A stretch of DNA of 64,000 nt from Paenibacillus_E sp040812395 (GTDB taxonomy: Bacteria; Bacillota; Bacilli; Paenibacillales; NBRC-103111). The stretch covers positions 1 through 64,000 of the forward strand of contig NZ_JBFNXH010000020.1 of assembly GCF_040812395.1 (NCBI RefSeq), written 5' to 3'. Below, piece by piece: positions 55,175 to 63,505 of the stretch. A program made the translations under genes and the position numbers. Position 1 is the first letter of the stretch; each line of letters opens with the position of its first letter. The notes beneath the pieces are model-generated. The model ran no database searches and was not told where the DNA came from. It was given only the letters and a program-made list of their open reading frames with translations.

Positions 55175-55390
55175 ATGAAATATGTCAAACCATCTATGCT
55201 AGATTATGGAAGAAGTGAGAATGTAATTAAAGGTGAATGCGATTGGGGCAGTGAAGGCTTTACGTTTGACAGAACTGGATCGTATGAAACTCAAAGACGA
55301 GATATGGTATACATCGGGCATTGGGGTGGGATGGATCACTATCAATGTCAATATACAACGAAATGCAGCACGTTCGGCGATGCTTGTTAA
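55175..55390 (+). CDS. RiPP precursor peptide, lasso-like leader with long four-Cys core
   Basis: A 71-residue peptide with a perfect GGAGG nine bases before the ATG. The leader YVKPSMLDYGRSENVIK follows the lasso pattern YxxPxLxxxG but has Ile, not the usual Thr, at -2. The likely core begins at Gly20: GECDWGSE gives Gly1 and Glu8, fitting an eight-residue macrolactam. The rest is unusual: about 44 further residues, rich in aromatic and charged residues, with Cys58, Cys64 and Cys71 in addition to Cys22 in the ring. The cleavage site and linkage are inferred, not shown. Confidence 0.75.
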   Translation: MKYVKPSMLDYGRSENVIKGECDWGSEGFTFDRTGSYETQRRDMVYIGHWGGMDHYQCQYTTKCSTFGDAC

Positions 55391-55470
55391 GTAATGTAAT
55401 TCAGTAATAATTCTAATAATAAACAATACTCCCCCATAAATAGTGTAATACTGTTCTACCGAGTAGCCAT

Positions 55471-55490
55471 AGACCCTGAAAAGGGTCTTT
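55471..55490 (+). terminator. Attenuator hairpin after the precursor gene
   Basis: Six-base stem AGACCC / GGGTCT with TGAAAA loop, then TTTAAAAATTT. A partial terminator here would give more precursor mRNA than exporter mRNA, if the precursor is transcribed with upstream genes. Confidence 0.6.
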
Positions 55491-55533
55491 AAAAATTTGT
55501 GCTAATTTCAACTAAAAAATAGGAGAGAAGCTT

Positions 55534-55974
55534 ATGGGAATACTTTTGGTTATTATTTGTACTGTATTATTAATTGTACTGCTCCGTTTGCATTTCCTAT
55601 TAAAAAAAGATGATGAGTATCTTCGTCAAACCATAGATCCGAAAAAGTTTCTTGAGCATATGGGGAATTATAGTGGATTTCTAGTAGTGACCAATAGCCA
55701 ATTCTTATTGAATGAAATTGATTTATACAGAAAAATAATTAGGAAATTAATCAAAATATCTAGATGTCACATAGTTTCCTTGACTAGAGACGGTGAGTAT
55801 CATTTGGATTTTCAAAGTACTGAATTTCTAAGTAATTTACAAATACAAAGATACCCACTGATTGTATTTTTAGTAAATGGGTCGATATATAAAAGAGTAC
55901 TATCTTTTGAAAATCTATCTGATCGGCAAATTATCAAGGAAATAACTAGGTATTCAAGGCAGGTAGAGATATGA
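55534..55974 (+). CDS. Membrane-anchored thioredoxin-fold-like protein lacking CxxC
   Basis: A 146-residue protein with one N-terminal membrane helix (residues 2-23). The soluble part has YPLIVFLVNGSIYKRVL, similar to the cis-Pro strand of thioredoxins, but the active-site position lacks CxxC (GFLVVTNSQFLLNEI). AGGAGAGAAGC precedes the ATG. Overlaps the next gene as ATGA. Predicted outside face or membrane location; a chaperone or scaffold role in disulfide formation is inferred. Confidence 0.55.
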   Translation: MGILLVIICTVLLIVLLRLHFLLKKDDEYLRQTIDPKKFLEHMGNYSGFLVVTNSQFLLNEIDLYRKIIRKLIKISRCHIVSLTRDGEYHLDFQSTEFLSNLQIQRYPLIVFLVNGSIYKRVLSFENLSDRQIIKEITRYSRQVEI

Positions 55975-56396
55975 TCCAAACAATTACTATCTGCTCAAAA
56001 ATTTTGTGTGTAGTTCTTGGATTAATTTATCTTAAAAGCAGCATTAAGAAAATAAAGCAACCATATTTATTTTTCGTTAATTTCAGTAATTTCAAAGTGT
56101 TTAATAAAAAAATATCTTTCTTTGCGACACCGACAATAATTGTTTTAGAACTAGCACTATCATTATTATTGTTGACCACAATGTTTCAAAATATCACTTT
56201 AATAATGGGTATACTTATTCAGATATTTTATTTTATCGTAATTATTTCTAACTTTAATAAAGTAATTGATGCTAATTGCAATTGTTTTTCACTAAATCTT
56301 CCCCGGCATGTTACTGTCAGAAATCTGTTGAAAAATTTGTCTTTACTACTTATACAACTAATGATTTTCGTAGTATGGATACGATATTTGAACTAG
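55971..56396 (+). CDS. MauE/DoxX-like membrane protein 1
   Basis: A 141-residue protein with four membrane helices. The N-terminal LGLIYLKSSIKKI and the paired cysteines Cys103 and Cys105 in DANCNCFSLNLPRHVTVRNLLKNLSLL follow the MauE pattern (CxCF plus a short loop before helix 4). MauE proteins are linked to disulfide formation in methylamine dehydrogenase. Translationally coupled to the gene before it. Confidence 0.75.
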   Translation: MIQTITICSKILCVVLGLIYLKSSIKKIKQPYLFFVNFSNFKVFNKKISFFATPTIIVLELALSLLLLTTMFQNITLIMGILIQIFYFIVIISNFNKVIDANCNCFSLNLPRHVTVRNLLKNLSLLLIQLMIFVVWIRYLN

Positions 56397-56425
56397 GTGT
56401 TGTTAAATGGAGGATTGTTAATAAT

Positions 56426-56947
56426 ATGGTATTTTCTTCTGTATTTAGTTTTGCTGTTTGCTTTTTGTTTATTTTATCTGGAGTATCGAAACTTTTGGCA
56501 TTAAAAGAGACAGTTCATTCATTTGAGAAAGTGGGATTTCTAACTATTAGATATAGTAGGTTAATTGGAGCCACCCTGCCTTTTCTTGAAATCATTATTG
56601 CACTAATTATTATCATTTTTGGAAGCAATATGATTGTTGTGACAATAGCAATAATACTTATTATTATATTTATTGCAATAAATTTTAAAGCGATGATAGA
56701 AAATAAACATGAAAGCTGTTATTGCTTCGGCAAATTATTTCCATCAAAAACAGGGTATGGTGGTTTTCTACAAAGTACTATATTGCTTTTTAGTTTGGTT
56801 CCATCATTATTTTGGAATAGTTTCAGCTTGCATACATTAACTAGTACAACAATGTTTGTTTATATTAATGTAATTGTGTTTGCGTTATTTTGGACAATAA
56901 CTTTATTATTATTCAGAGTTATTATTGAGACTATATATACTAAATAA
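56426..56947 (+). CDS. MauE/DoxX-like membrane protein 2
   Basis: About 173 residues and four to five membrane helices. ILSGVSKLLALKETVHSFEKVGF is a typical MauE start, and Cys98/Cys100 in ESCYCFGKLFP match the CxCFG motif. ATG 56426 is preceded by TGGAGG twelve bases upstream; longer frames overlap the first MauE gene without a ribosome site. It is a paralogue of its neighbour but not a recent copy. Confidence 0.75.
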   Translation: MVFSSVFSFAVCFLFILSGVSKLLALKETVHSFEKVGFLTIRYSRLIGATLPFLEIIIALIIIIFGSNMIVVTIAIILIIIFIAINFKAMIENKHESCYCFGKLFPSKTGYGGFLQSTILLFSLVPSLFWNSFSLHTLTSTTMFVYINVIVFALFWTITLLLFRVIIETIYTK

Positions 56948-56964
56948 AGTTCGGGGCGAGGGCT

Positions 56965-57468
56965 ATGTCAGTGTCTGTACAATTATTTTTAGCTATAAGT
57001 ATTATATCAATATTTCATATGTTCTCATTATTTTTAATTATCAATAAACTCAACAAATATAAGAAAGTAAGAAATGGTCTTGATCTTGGAGTACAGTTTC
57101 CTGAAGTGAATTTTGAGGATATTAAAAGGAATAGTTATGAGTTTAATAACTCTGTATTTGATAGTTTTCGAGTATTTGTTTTTTTGGACTCAGGATGTAA
57201 TGAATGTACGAAAGTTTTAAATGCATTCAAAGTAATTAATTTGGATTTAGTAAAAGATATAATGATCATACTAACATATACTGAAGATAACATCAGTTTA
57301 TCAACACATCCACTTAAAGATAGAATGATTTTTATACAACTTAACGTTATTCAAAACGAATTTAAATTAAATAGCTTTCCATTTTATCTGAGAGTAAATA
57401 ACAGTGGTTTAGTTATTGATAAGGGCTATATTGCTAGTGATAGTGTTATGGAATCAATTAATCGTTAA
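56965..57468 (+). CDS. Membrane-anchored thioredoxin-like protein with CxxC
   Basis: A 167-residue protein. One N-terminal membrane helix (residues ~6-27), then a TlpA/redoxin-like domain beginning LGVQFPEVNFEDI. The active site is CNEC at 78-81 in VFLDSGCNECTKVLN, and SFPFYLRVNNSGLVIDKG supplies the cis-Pro region. It lies right after two MauE genes, a pairing known from methylamine-dehydrogenase clusters, so it probably exchanges electrons with them during oxidation of the peptide. Confidence 0.75.
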   Translation: MSVSVQLFLAISIISIFHMFSLFLIINKLNKYKKVRNGLDLGVQFPEVNFEDIKRNSYEFNNSVFDSFRVFVFLDSGCNECTKVLNAFKVINLDLVKDIMIILTYTEDNISLSTHPLKDRMIFIQLNVIQNEFKLNSFPFYLRVNNSGLVIDKGYIASDSVMESINR

Positions 57469-57514
57469 AGTGAAAAATTAATTGCAGAAAATATATATTT
57501 GTAGGAGAGTATTT

Positions 57515-59338
57515 GTGAAATTCCATAAAAATCTATCTGTATTTATAAAAACTCAATTACATTTATTGGAAATGGTGTACAGAGAGCTACCCACAAGTGT
57601 GATCCTTTTTTGTGTATTATCTATTGGATCCTCAATATTTTCACCTGCACTTATACTTATAAATAAAAATATTATAGATTCGATAAGTGGAATTGATAAT
57701 GATCCCCACCTTTTTAAAATTTCAATAATGCTATTAATATTACATTTTACAGTGCAATATCTATCAACAATTCTAAGTAATATAGTTGATTATGTATATT
57801 TAAAAATTTCAAATAAATTTAACTACGTCGTCAAAAAAAAATTTATTGAAAGAGTAGTGACAGTTGAGTTAGAGTTATTTAATGATGGAAATTTTTACAA
57901 TATGTTAAATCTCTCTAATCAAGCAATGATACGTAATGTTTTGGGGATTTTCAACAGCATAGTGGTTATTCTAACTTCTTTAGTTTCATTAGTTGGAATT
58001 TACGGAATATTATATTCAATACATTGGTCGTTGCCATTAGCATTGTTTGTTTCAACTGTTCCAGGAATGTTTTTAGTGTTTAGATCAAAGTCCCGAGGAT
58101 ATAAAACGAATAAAGATAACTTACAAAATAACAGGGAAATACAATTTACAGAAAATTTATTTATGAATCTTCAAACAATCAAAGAAATAAGAATATTTCA
58201 AATAAAAGATTACTTAATTCAAAAGTGGTCGACATTATTTTTAAAAATACAAGATCAAAATATTAAACTTGCGTTTTGGGAACTAAAATCAAAATCACTT
58301 GCAGTATTAATTCTTCAAGTAACGAATTTAGGCGTTTCTTTTCTTTTAGTAAATCAGATTTTTGATAATAATTTATCTATTGGTTCTTATGTCGCAATGA
58401 TTGGTGCAGCAACATCCGTTCAAGGAATATTTGCTTCTATTGGGGGAAATCTTGGAACCATATTTGAAAATGCAATATATAATAATACTTTGGTTAAGTT
58501 ATTAAATTATAAAACTAATGACATAGTTGTTGAAACAAGTTCAAATGTTAAAATAATAGAGGAAATTTCTTTGGAAAATGTTAGCTTTAAATATCCTTAT
58601 TCAGATGCAACTGCTTTAGATAATATTAATCTCACTATTAAAAGAGGCGAAAAAATTTCAATTGTTGGGTTTAACGGATCAGGAAAGACAACTTTAGTGA
58701 ATTGTATACTGGGCCTCTATAAACCTACTTCAGGTGAAATAAATATTAATGGTATGAGTATAGACCAGTGTAATAAAGCTGATTATTATAAGCTTATATC
58801 ATGTGTGTTTCAGGACTTTACTAAATATAAATATAGTATTAGAGAAAATGTTGGTGTTGGTGATATTAATAAAATTGAGAATGATAATAATCTATATAAC
58901 ATTTTGGGGAAAGTTAACATGTTAGAAAAAGTTAATGGTTTTAAAGATCAACTTGAAACTTACCTAACTAAGGAAGTGATAGATGGGATGGAATTATCTG
59001 GTGGTGAATGGCAGAGGATTGCTATTGCGAGAGGATTTTTTAGGGATTCAGATTTAACAATACTAGATGAACCAACAGCTGCACTCGATCCAATTACAGA
59101 GTTAAATATATTTGAGTTATTTAAAGAATTATCTGAGAATAAAACGACAATAACAATCTCCCACAGACTTGGTCCTACGAAGTATTCAGATAGAATCATT
59201 GTAATGGAAAAAGGGAAGATTGTTGAGGATGGAAACTTCGATTTATTAATGAATAATAAAGGCTTGTTCTATAGCATGTATGTTTCGCAATCAAAATGGT
59301 ATGAAATTAAGGAGGAGAAATTAAATGATGCAAGCTAG
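57515..59338 (+). CDS. ABC exporter (fused membrane and ATPase domains), lasso D type
   Basis: About 607 residues. Membrane domain with about six helices (to ~310), then an ATPase domain: Walker A GFNGSGKTT at 385-393, signature LSGGE near 494, Walker B LTILDEPTAALDP near 514, and the H-loop SHRLG. No C39 peptidase domain is present, which fits leader removal by the B2 protease. GTG 57515 has AGGAGAG five bases upstream. It likely exports the mature peptide. Confidence 0.88.
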   Translation: MKFHKNLSVFIKTQLHLLEMVYRELPTSVILFCVLSIGSSIFSPALILINKNIIDSISGIDNDPHLFKISIMLLILHFTVQYLSTILSNIVDYVYLKISNKFNYVVKKKFIERVVTVELELFNDGNFYNMLNLSNQAMIRNVLGIFNSIVVILTSLVSLVGIYGILYSIHWSLPLALFVSTVPGMFLVFRSKSRGYKTNKDNLQNNREIQFTENLFMNLQTIKEIRIFQIKDYLIQKWSTLFLKIQDQNIKLAFWELKSKSLAVLILQVTNLGVSFLLVNQIFDNNLSIGSYVAMIGAATSVQGIFASIGGNLGTIFENAIYNNTLVKLLNYKTNDIVVETSSNVKIIEEISLENVSFKYPYSDATALDNINLTIKRGEKISIVGFNGSGKTTLVNCILGLYKPTSGEININGMSIDQCNKADYYKLISCVFQDFTKYKYSIRENVGVGDINKIENDNNLYNILGKVNMLEKVNGFKDQLETYLTKEVIDGMELSGGEWQRIAIARGFFRDSDLTILDEPTAALDPITELNIFELFKELSENKTTITISHRLGPTKYSDRIIVMEKGKIVEDGNFDLLMNNKGLFYSMYVSQSKWYEIKEEKLNDAS

Positions 59339-60080
59339 CGAAATAATACTTTCTGTTGAAAACATATCAAAAACGTTTAAAAGTGAGGCTAATACGGTAA
59401 ATGCACTAAAAAAAGTCTCTTTAAACCTTCATGTTGGTGAGATATTATCTATTATGGGTACAAGCGGGTCGGGAAAAAGCACGTTACTAAATATACTTGG
59501 TTCTCTCGATGAACCAGATGAAGGGGTAATAAGACTTAATGGTATTATTCAAAAAGATATCTTCGAAGAACCGGGGGCATCATTGTATAGAGCAAATCGA
59601 ATTGGATTTGTGTTTCAAAATTATAACTTATTAAAGGATTTAACGGTTGAGGAGAACGTTGAACTGCCATTAATTCTAAAAGGTATTTCTCATTCAAGCA
59701 GAGTAGATGAAATTATTGAACTTGTGGGTTTATCAAAATGGAAAAAGCACAGGCCTGTTCAATTGTCAGGAGGCCAGCAACAACGGGTTGCGATCGCAAG
59801 AGCCTTAGTAACAAACCCGCCAATCGTTCTAGCTGATGAACCTACGGGGAATTTAGATTATAACACTTCTGTTGAAATTCTTAGGATATTAATGTTAGCA
59901 AAGGACAAGTTGAAGCAGAGTATTATTCTAGTTACCCATGATCCAATGGTGGCCTCATATGCCGATAGAGTATTATTTTTTCATGACGGCAAAATAATTG
60001 ATAATTATAATTGTTCTCAAAAACTTAATAATATAGATGAGATAATTACAAAATTCAAAAAAATACTGGAGAATAAATAG
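59325..60080 (+). CDS. ABC transporter ATP-binding protein (LolD/MacB type)
   Basis: A 251-residue ATPase. Walker A GTSGSGKST at 45-53, Q-loop FQNYNLL, signature LSGGQQQR from 147, Walker B PPIVLADEPTGNLD, H-loop THDP. AAGGAGGAGAAATTAA precedes the ATG. It overlaps the exporter gene by 14 bases and abuts the FtsX-type permease gene. Together they form a MacB/BceAB-like complex, possibly for self-immunity. Confidence 0.9.
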   Translation: MMQASEIILSVENISKTFKSEANTVNALKKVSLNLHVGEILSIMGTSGSGKSTLLNILGSLDEPDEGVIRLNGIIQKDIFEEPGASLYRANRIGFVFQNYNLLKDLTVEENVELPLILKGISHSSRVDEIIELVGLSKWKKHRPVQLSGGQQQRVAIARALVTNPPIVLADEPTGNLDYNTSVEILRILMLAKDKLKQSIILVTHDPMVASYADRVLFFHDGKIIDNYNCSQKLNNIDEIITKFKKILENK

Positions 60081-62582
60081 ATGAAATCTTTACGGGGAAT
60101 AGCATTTCGGTTCTTCACAAAAAACATATTTGTTGCAGTATCATCAATTTTTAGTGTAGCCATTTCTGTGGCACTAATTACATCAATGATGTTATTCGCA
60201 TTTAATGCCAAGGAATCATTACATAAAGAGGTTGTAAACACGTACGGAAATATGGATATTTCAGTTGGCTACAATGCAAATCAAAACAAGGCAATTGATA
60301 ACGACCTGTTAGATTTTGTTGCTTCAAATCATGGAATAGAGCAAAGTTCCAATGTACTGGTAACAAGAGTGAAATTAAGTGAGTTAAATATGTCGGAAAT
60401 ATATACGGTGGGAGTAGAGAATGATTCTCTAGTAAAAAGTAAGTACCATTTTCAAAATAACATTTCAAATGCGGGACTGATTGTGAATGAAAGATTAGCG
60501 CAAACATTAAATTTGAAAAAAAAAAATACTGTCGAGATAGAAAATAAAATGTATACCGTTGAAGAAGTAATTAAGGATTATGATGCAGCTGGTGTAGTTC
60601 CTGATATTATTATCATGTCCAGAAATAATGTTAAAAAAATCATAAGCGACACAACAGGTAGGGTTGTAGATGCGAGTTTTATTCTAATTAAGGTTCAGCC
60701 CCAATTGGATCCTCTAACTATAGCAAATCAATTCCGTAAGCAGTTCACAGATTTGCGAATTGACATTGCCAAGGAGGATGAGTCTGTAAAGAGCAATTTA
60801 AATTCTCTAAATAAATTCCTAATCATTTTATCTGTATTGTTGCTCATTGTTACATCTCTTTTGATAATTGCAAATTTTGATATGTTTTTGTACAAGTATA
60901 AGAATCAATTTGCAATTTTGCGTACTCTTGGTGCCACATCAAAGCAGCTTTTTGAAATAGCTTTTATTCAAAGTAGCATTATTAATTTGATGGGGGCAGC
61001 AGGCGGCTTGCTTGTTTCTTACTTATTTCACAACCTTATGCAGGGATGGTTAGGTAGTTTATTTTCCAGTGAAAATCCCAAAAGCAGTTTTAATTTTATT
61101 TATGCAGTTCTACTAACTTTAGGTTGTATAATTATTATTGAATTTTTCATGTTAGTTCCATCTTATAGAATATCTAAAATGCTTCCAATAAGAATATGGA
61201 GAGAAAATGAAAAGTTAGATTTTTCAAGAATGAAAACTCGGAGGAAAATAGGAAAATTCTTGTTTTTTTTAAGTTTAGTTGTGATTTTTATTGCTTTAAT
61301 GGCTACTCTTCTGGATGAGAAAATGGGAGCCCTTTTTATCGTATTTCCATCCATTTTACTTATATTGAGTTTGGCATTATTAATGCCAGTATACGTGCCA
61401 TCTATATTTATTTTTTTATTGCCTATAATTAAGTTCCTATTTGGTAGAATTTCATATGTGGCAATCAAAAATGTGATTCCTCAAGTACGAAAGAATACTC
61501 TTGTTATGATGAGCATTACTATCATGATTATAATATCCATTTTTGGTTCTGCAACGCTAAAAACTGTATCCAATAATGCAGTGCAATATTTGGAAAAACA
61601 ATATGCAACAAATATTCTTGCAACCAGTCGCTTGGGTTACAATTCAACAATAGACCATATTGAATTAAAAAAAGCAATTACATCAATTCAAAGTATAGAA
61701 AGTGTAACTGAAATAAGTACTCCTTCTAGGGCAGTACTAATAAAAGATAATTCGCAGAGTAATTTTGACTATATATTGGGGGATCTTGAAGAAATGTCTC
61801 GTGAAGGGCTCTTACCGTCTTTATTAGGGGGGGATAAAAATAAAGTTGTGTTTACTAATGATTATGCTCAGAAGTATCATATTAAAATTGGCGACGAAGT
61901 CAGTTTGGGATTATATTCGTCTGAAACTAAAAATGTAATTCCAACCGGAAAAGTAGTTGTTGCTAATCTTGTAGATAAGATAGCGGGGACTTCATTACCT
62001 GCCATTTTAGATTGGAGTAATGAAACGTATAACAATAAGTTTACAATATTTAACAAGGCTTTTATTAAATCAAAAAATTCAGAAGAGACTCTTCATGCGT
62101 TAGAAAAATTACAGAAAGAATACCCTGAATTGAACATGAATAGTCTCGAACAATCGTTAAAGGATGCACAAGAGATTTCTAAGCAAAGATGGTCAATCTA
62201 CAGAGTGTTTATATTTGTTATTACGCTGTGTGTAATGGTTGGTATAATTGAAACTTTAATAAGCAATATTCATTCAAAGAGGAAAGAGCTTGCTGTGTTG
62301 AGGATTATGAATATAGGCAAAAATGGAGTTAGAACAATAATCTTTACACAAATCATACTCTATTTATTATTTGGTATTATTTTTGGTGGGATATCTGGAA
62401 TACTTCTCACGTTTACAATGAATTTAATTGATACACAAGCTGGAGTCGTATCATTCGACTTTACTAATCTGATTGAAATAATTACGCTAATGTTAGGTAT
62501 GACTACTTGTGTTTTTGTCCCATTTGCGAATAAATTAACTAAAACTAACATCGCTAACGAATTAACAAATGATAATAAATAA
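60081..62582 (+). CDS. FtsX-type ABC permease
   Basis: An 833-residue membrane protein with an N-terminal helix (~14-37), a large extracytoplasmic domain (MacB_PCD-like), an FtsX domain (~255-370), a helix pair (~395-470), a second extracytoplasmic region and a second FtsX domain (~705-825). The ATG directly follows the ATPase stop. Permeases of this build extrude peptides or remove them from the membrane; role in immunity or export is inferred. Confidence 0.85.
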   Translation: MKSLRGIAFRFFTKNIFVAVSSIFSVAISVALITSMMLFAFNAKESLHKEVVNTYGNMDISVGYNANQNKAIDNDLLDFVASNHGIEQSSNVLVTRVKLSELNMSEIYTVGVENDSLVKSKYHFQNNISNAGLIVNERLAQTLNLKKKNTVEIENKMYTVEEVIKDYDAAGVVPDIIIMSRNNVKKIISDTTGRVVDASFILIKVQPQLDPLTIANQFRKQFTDLRIDIAKEDESVKSNLNSLNKFLIILSVLLLIVTSLLIIANFDMFLYKYKNQFAILRTLGATSKQLFEIAFIQSSIINLMGAAGGLLVSYLFHNLMQGWLGSLFSSENPKSSFNFIYAVLLTLGCIIIIEFFMLVPSYRISKMLPIRIWRENEKLDFSRMKTRRKIGKFLFFLSLVVIFIALMATLLDEKMGALFIVFPSILLILSLALLMPVYVPSIFIFLLPIIKFLFGRISYVAIKNVIPQVRKNTLVMMSITIMIIISIFGSATLKTVSNNAVQYLEKQYATNILATSRLGYNSTIDHIELKKAITSIQSIESVTEISTPSRAVLIKDNSQSNFDYILGDLEEMSREGLLPSLLGGDKNKVVFTNDYAQKYHIKIGDEVSLGLYSSETKNVIPTGKVVVANLVDKIAGTSLPAILDWSNETYNNKFTIFNKAFIKSKNSEETLHALEKLQKEYPELNMNSLEQSLKDAQEISKQRWSIYRVFIFVITLCVMVGIIETLISNIHSKRKELAVLRIMNIGKNGVRTIIFTQIILYLLFGIIFGGISGILLTFTMNLIDTQAGVVSFDFTNLIEIITLMLGMTTCVFVPFANKLTKTNIANELTNDNK

Positions 62583-63446
62583 TCCCTAGACCTTGATATG
62601 TTGAGGAAAAGGTATTATATCCTGGAGGAGTTGCAGCGATGCAGCTCCTTTGTCCATTGAACTTTCCTAAGGACTTAAAAATAGTCTTTGTCAAAAAACT
62701 ATCATGACCACCTCGATCACAATCAAGCATGAAAAAGTATACAGTGTGAAATTAGGAAAGCTTGTAACTCTTCCAATCTGTCCATAGTCATGATTTTGGA
62801 CAGTTATGTTTAAATATTTAGATATTATGCTTATATTAAGTTATCGTATCCACTCGATGATAGATGTTGTTAAGTTCAATACCACATCTAGAACTGCGTT
62901 TTGTATTAAAGTTAAATAATAGAGGTAATCCTCTCTAAATGTCGAATATTTAAAAAATACCGGTTTTCAGAATTATAGAGAAATTGATCAGCAAATGAAT
63001 ATAGATTGTTCTCCTGAAAGAGATAGACGGACTGTTAGTGAAAAGTTAACAGCTAAGGTATGTGAATTACATGCTAAAATGAGTGATTTCTACAAAAGCT
63101 CTGATAGGATATATTTTACCCAGTTTTACCTAGTGAAACTGGTGAAACAAGAGAGGGAAGATCTTTATATACAAAATAAAAGCTCATGCATAAGTTATAA
63201 ACTGTAGTGAATGAAATTAAGTGTAACTGGGTAAATAAGAGTTAGAAACAAAATAAATTTTACCATACTTTCCCCTAAACTCCCCCCGCTTTTTTATAGT
63301 CAAGATGTAGCCAAAAGCTTTAAAGTACACTAATTTCACCTAAAATCAACTAACATCACTTAACAAGGTTATTGCCCCGCAACCCGCATGAAATAAGGCG
63401 CCGCGGCACTGATGAACATATCTTAAAACCAACTTAAGAGGTCAGA
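62583..63446. other. ~860-bp A+T-rich right end of the island without a credible gene
   Basis: A hairpin AGGAGTTGCA / TGCAGCTCCT (62626-62649) may end the RiPP operon, with a short T tail. A 70-codon frame at 62995-63207 has no ribosome site or recognised family. 63360-63446 shows no tmRNA sequence beyond the repeat, so this is probably the element's own attachment arm. Confidence 0.5.
62626..62652 (+). terminator. Possible terminator of the RiPP operon
   Basis: Ten-base stem with one wobble pair and GCGA loop, followed by TTTG. The T tail is weak. Confidence 0.5.
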
Positions 63447-63474
63447 ACAGGGGTTCGACTCCCCTCACCTCCAT
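63447..63474 (+). repeat. Right attachment repeat (copy of ssrA 3' end)
   Basis: Exact 28-bp copy of 46478-46505. Sequence upstream of it does not resemble tmRNA. The sequence downstream carries the terminator expected after the original ssrA gene. Confidence 0.9.
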
Positions 63475-63478
63475 CTTG

Positions 63479-63503
63479 AAACCCGCTCCTGGAGCGGGTT
63501 TTT
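63479..63503 (+). terminator. Displaced native ssrA terminator
   Basis: Nine-base perfect stem AACCCGCTC / GAGCGGGTT followed by TTT, four bases after the right attachment repeat. This is where the ssrA terminator would be before insertion, so it marks the old chromosomal flank. Confidence 0.85.
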
Positions 63504-63505
63504 CT

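Larger units (their letters stand above)
46505..63474. mobile_element. Integrated A+T-rich genomic island at ssrA (~17 kb)
   Basis: Bounded by the 28-bp direct repeat of the tmRNA 3' end. The composition drops sharply to A+T-rich at the left boundary. Contents: XRE regulator, DUF6932/metallopeptidase pair, IS remnants and a lasso-like RiPP cluster. No tyrosine or serine recombinase gene or fragment is visible, so the element is probably no longer self-mobile. Confidence 0.85.

Noticed and set aside
52634..62582. Lanthipeptide, sactipeptide or thiopeptide cluster
   Set aside because: No LanB/LanC/LanM, radical SAM or YcaO gene is present; the B1/B2/C set is specific to lasso-like chemistry.
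62995..63207. 70-codon frame at the right end of the island
   Set aside because: No ribosome site, no recognisable family, and A+T-rich sequence gives such frames by chance; kept only as a remark in the gap entry.
46505..63474. Prophage
   Set aside because: No structural, packaging, lysis or integrase genes are seen.
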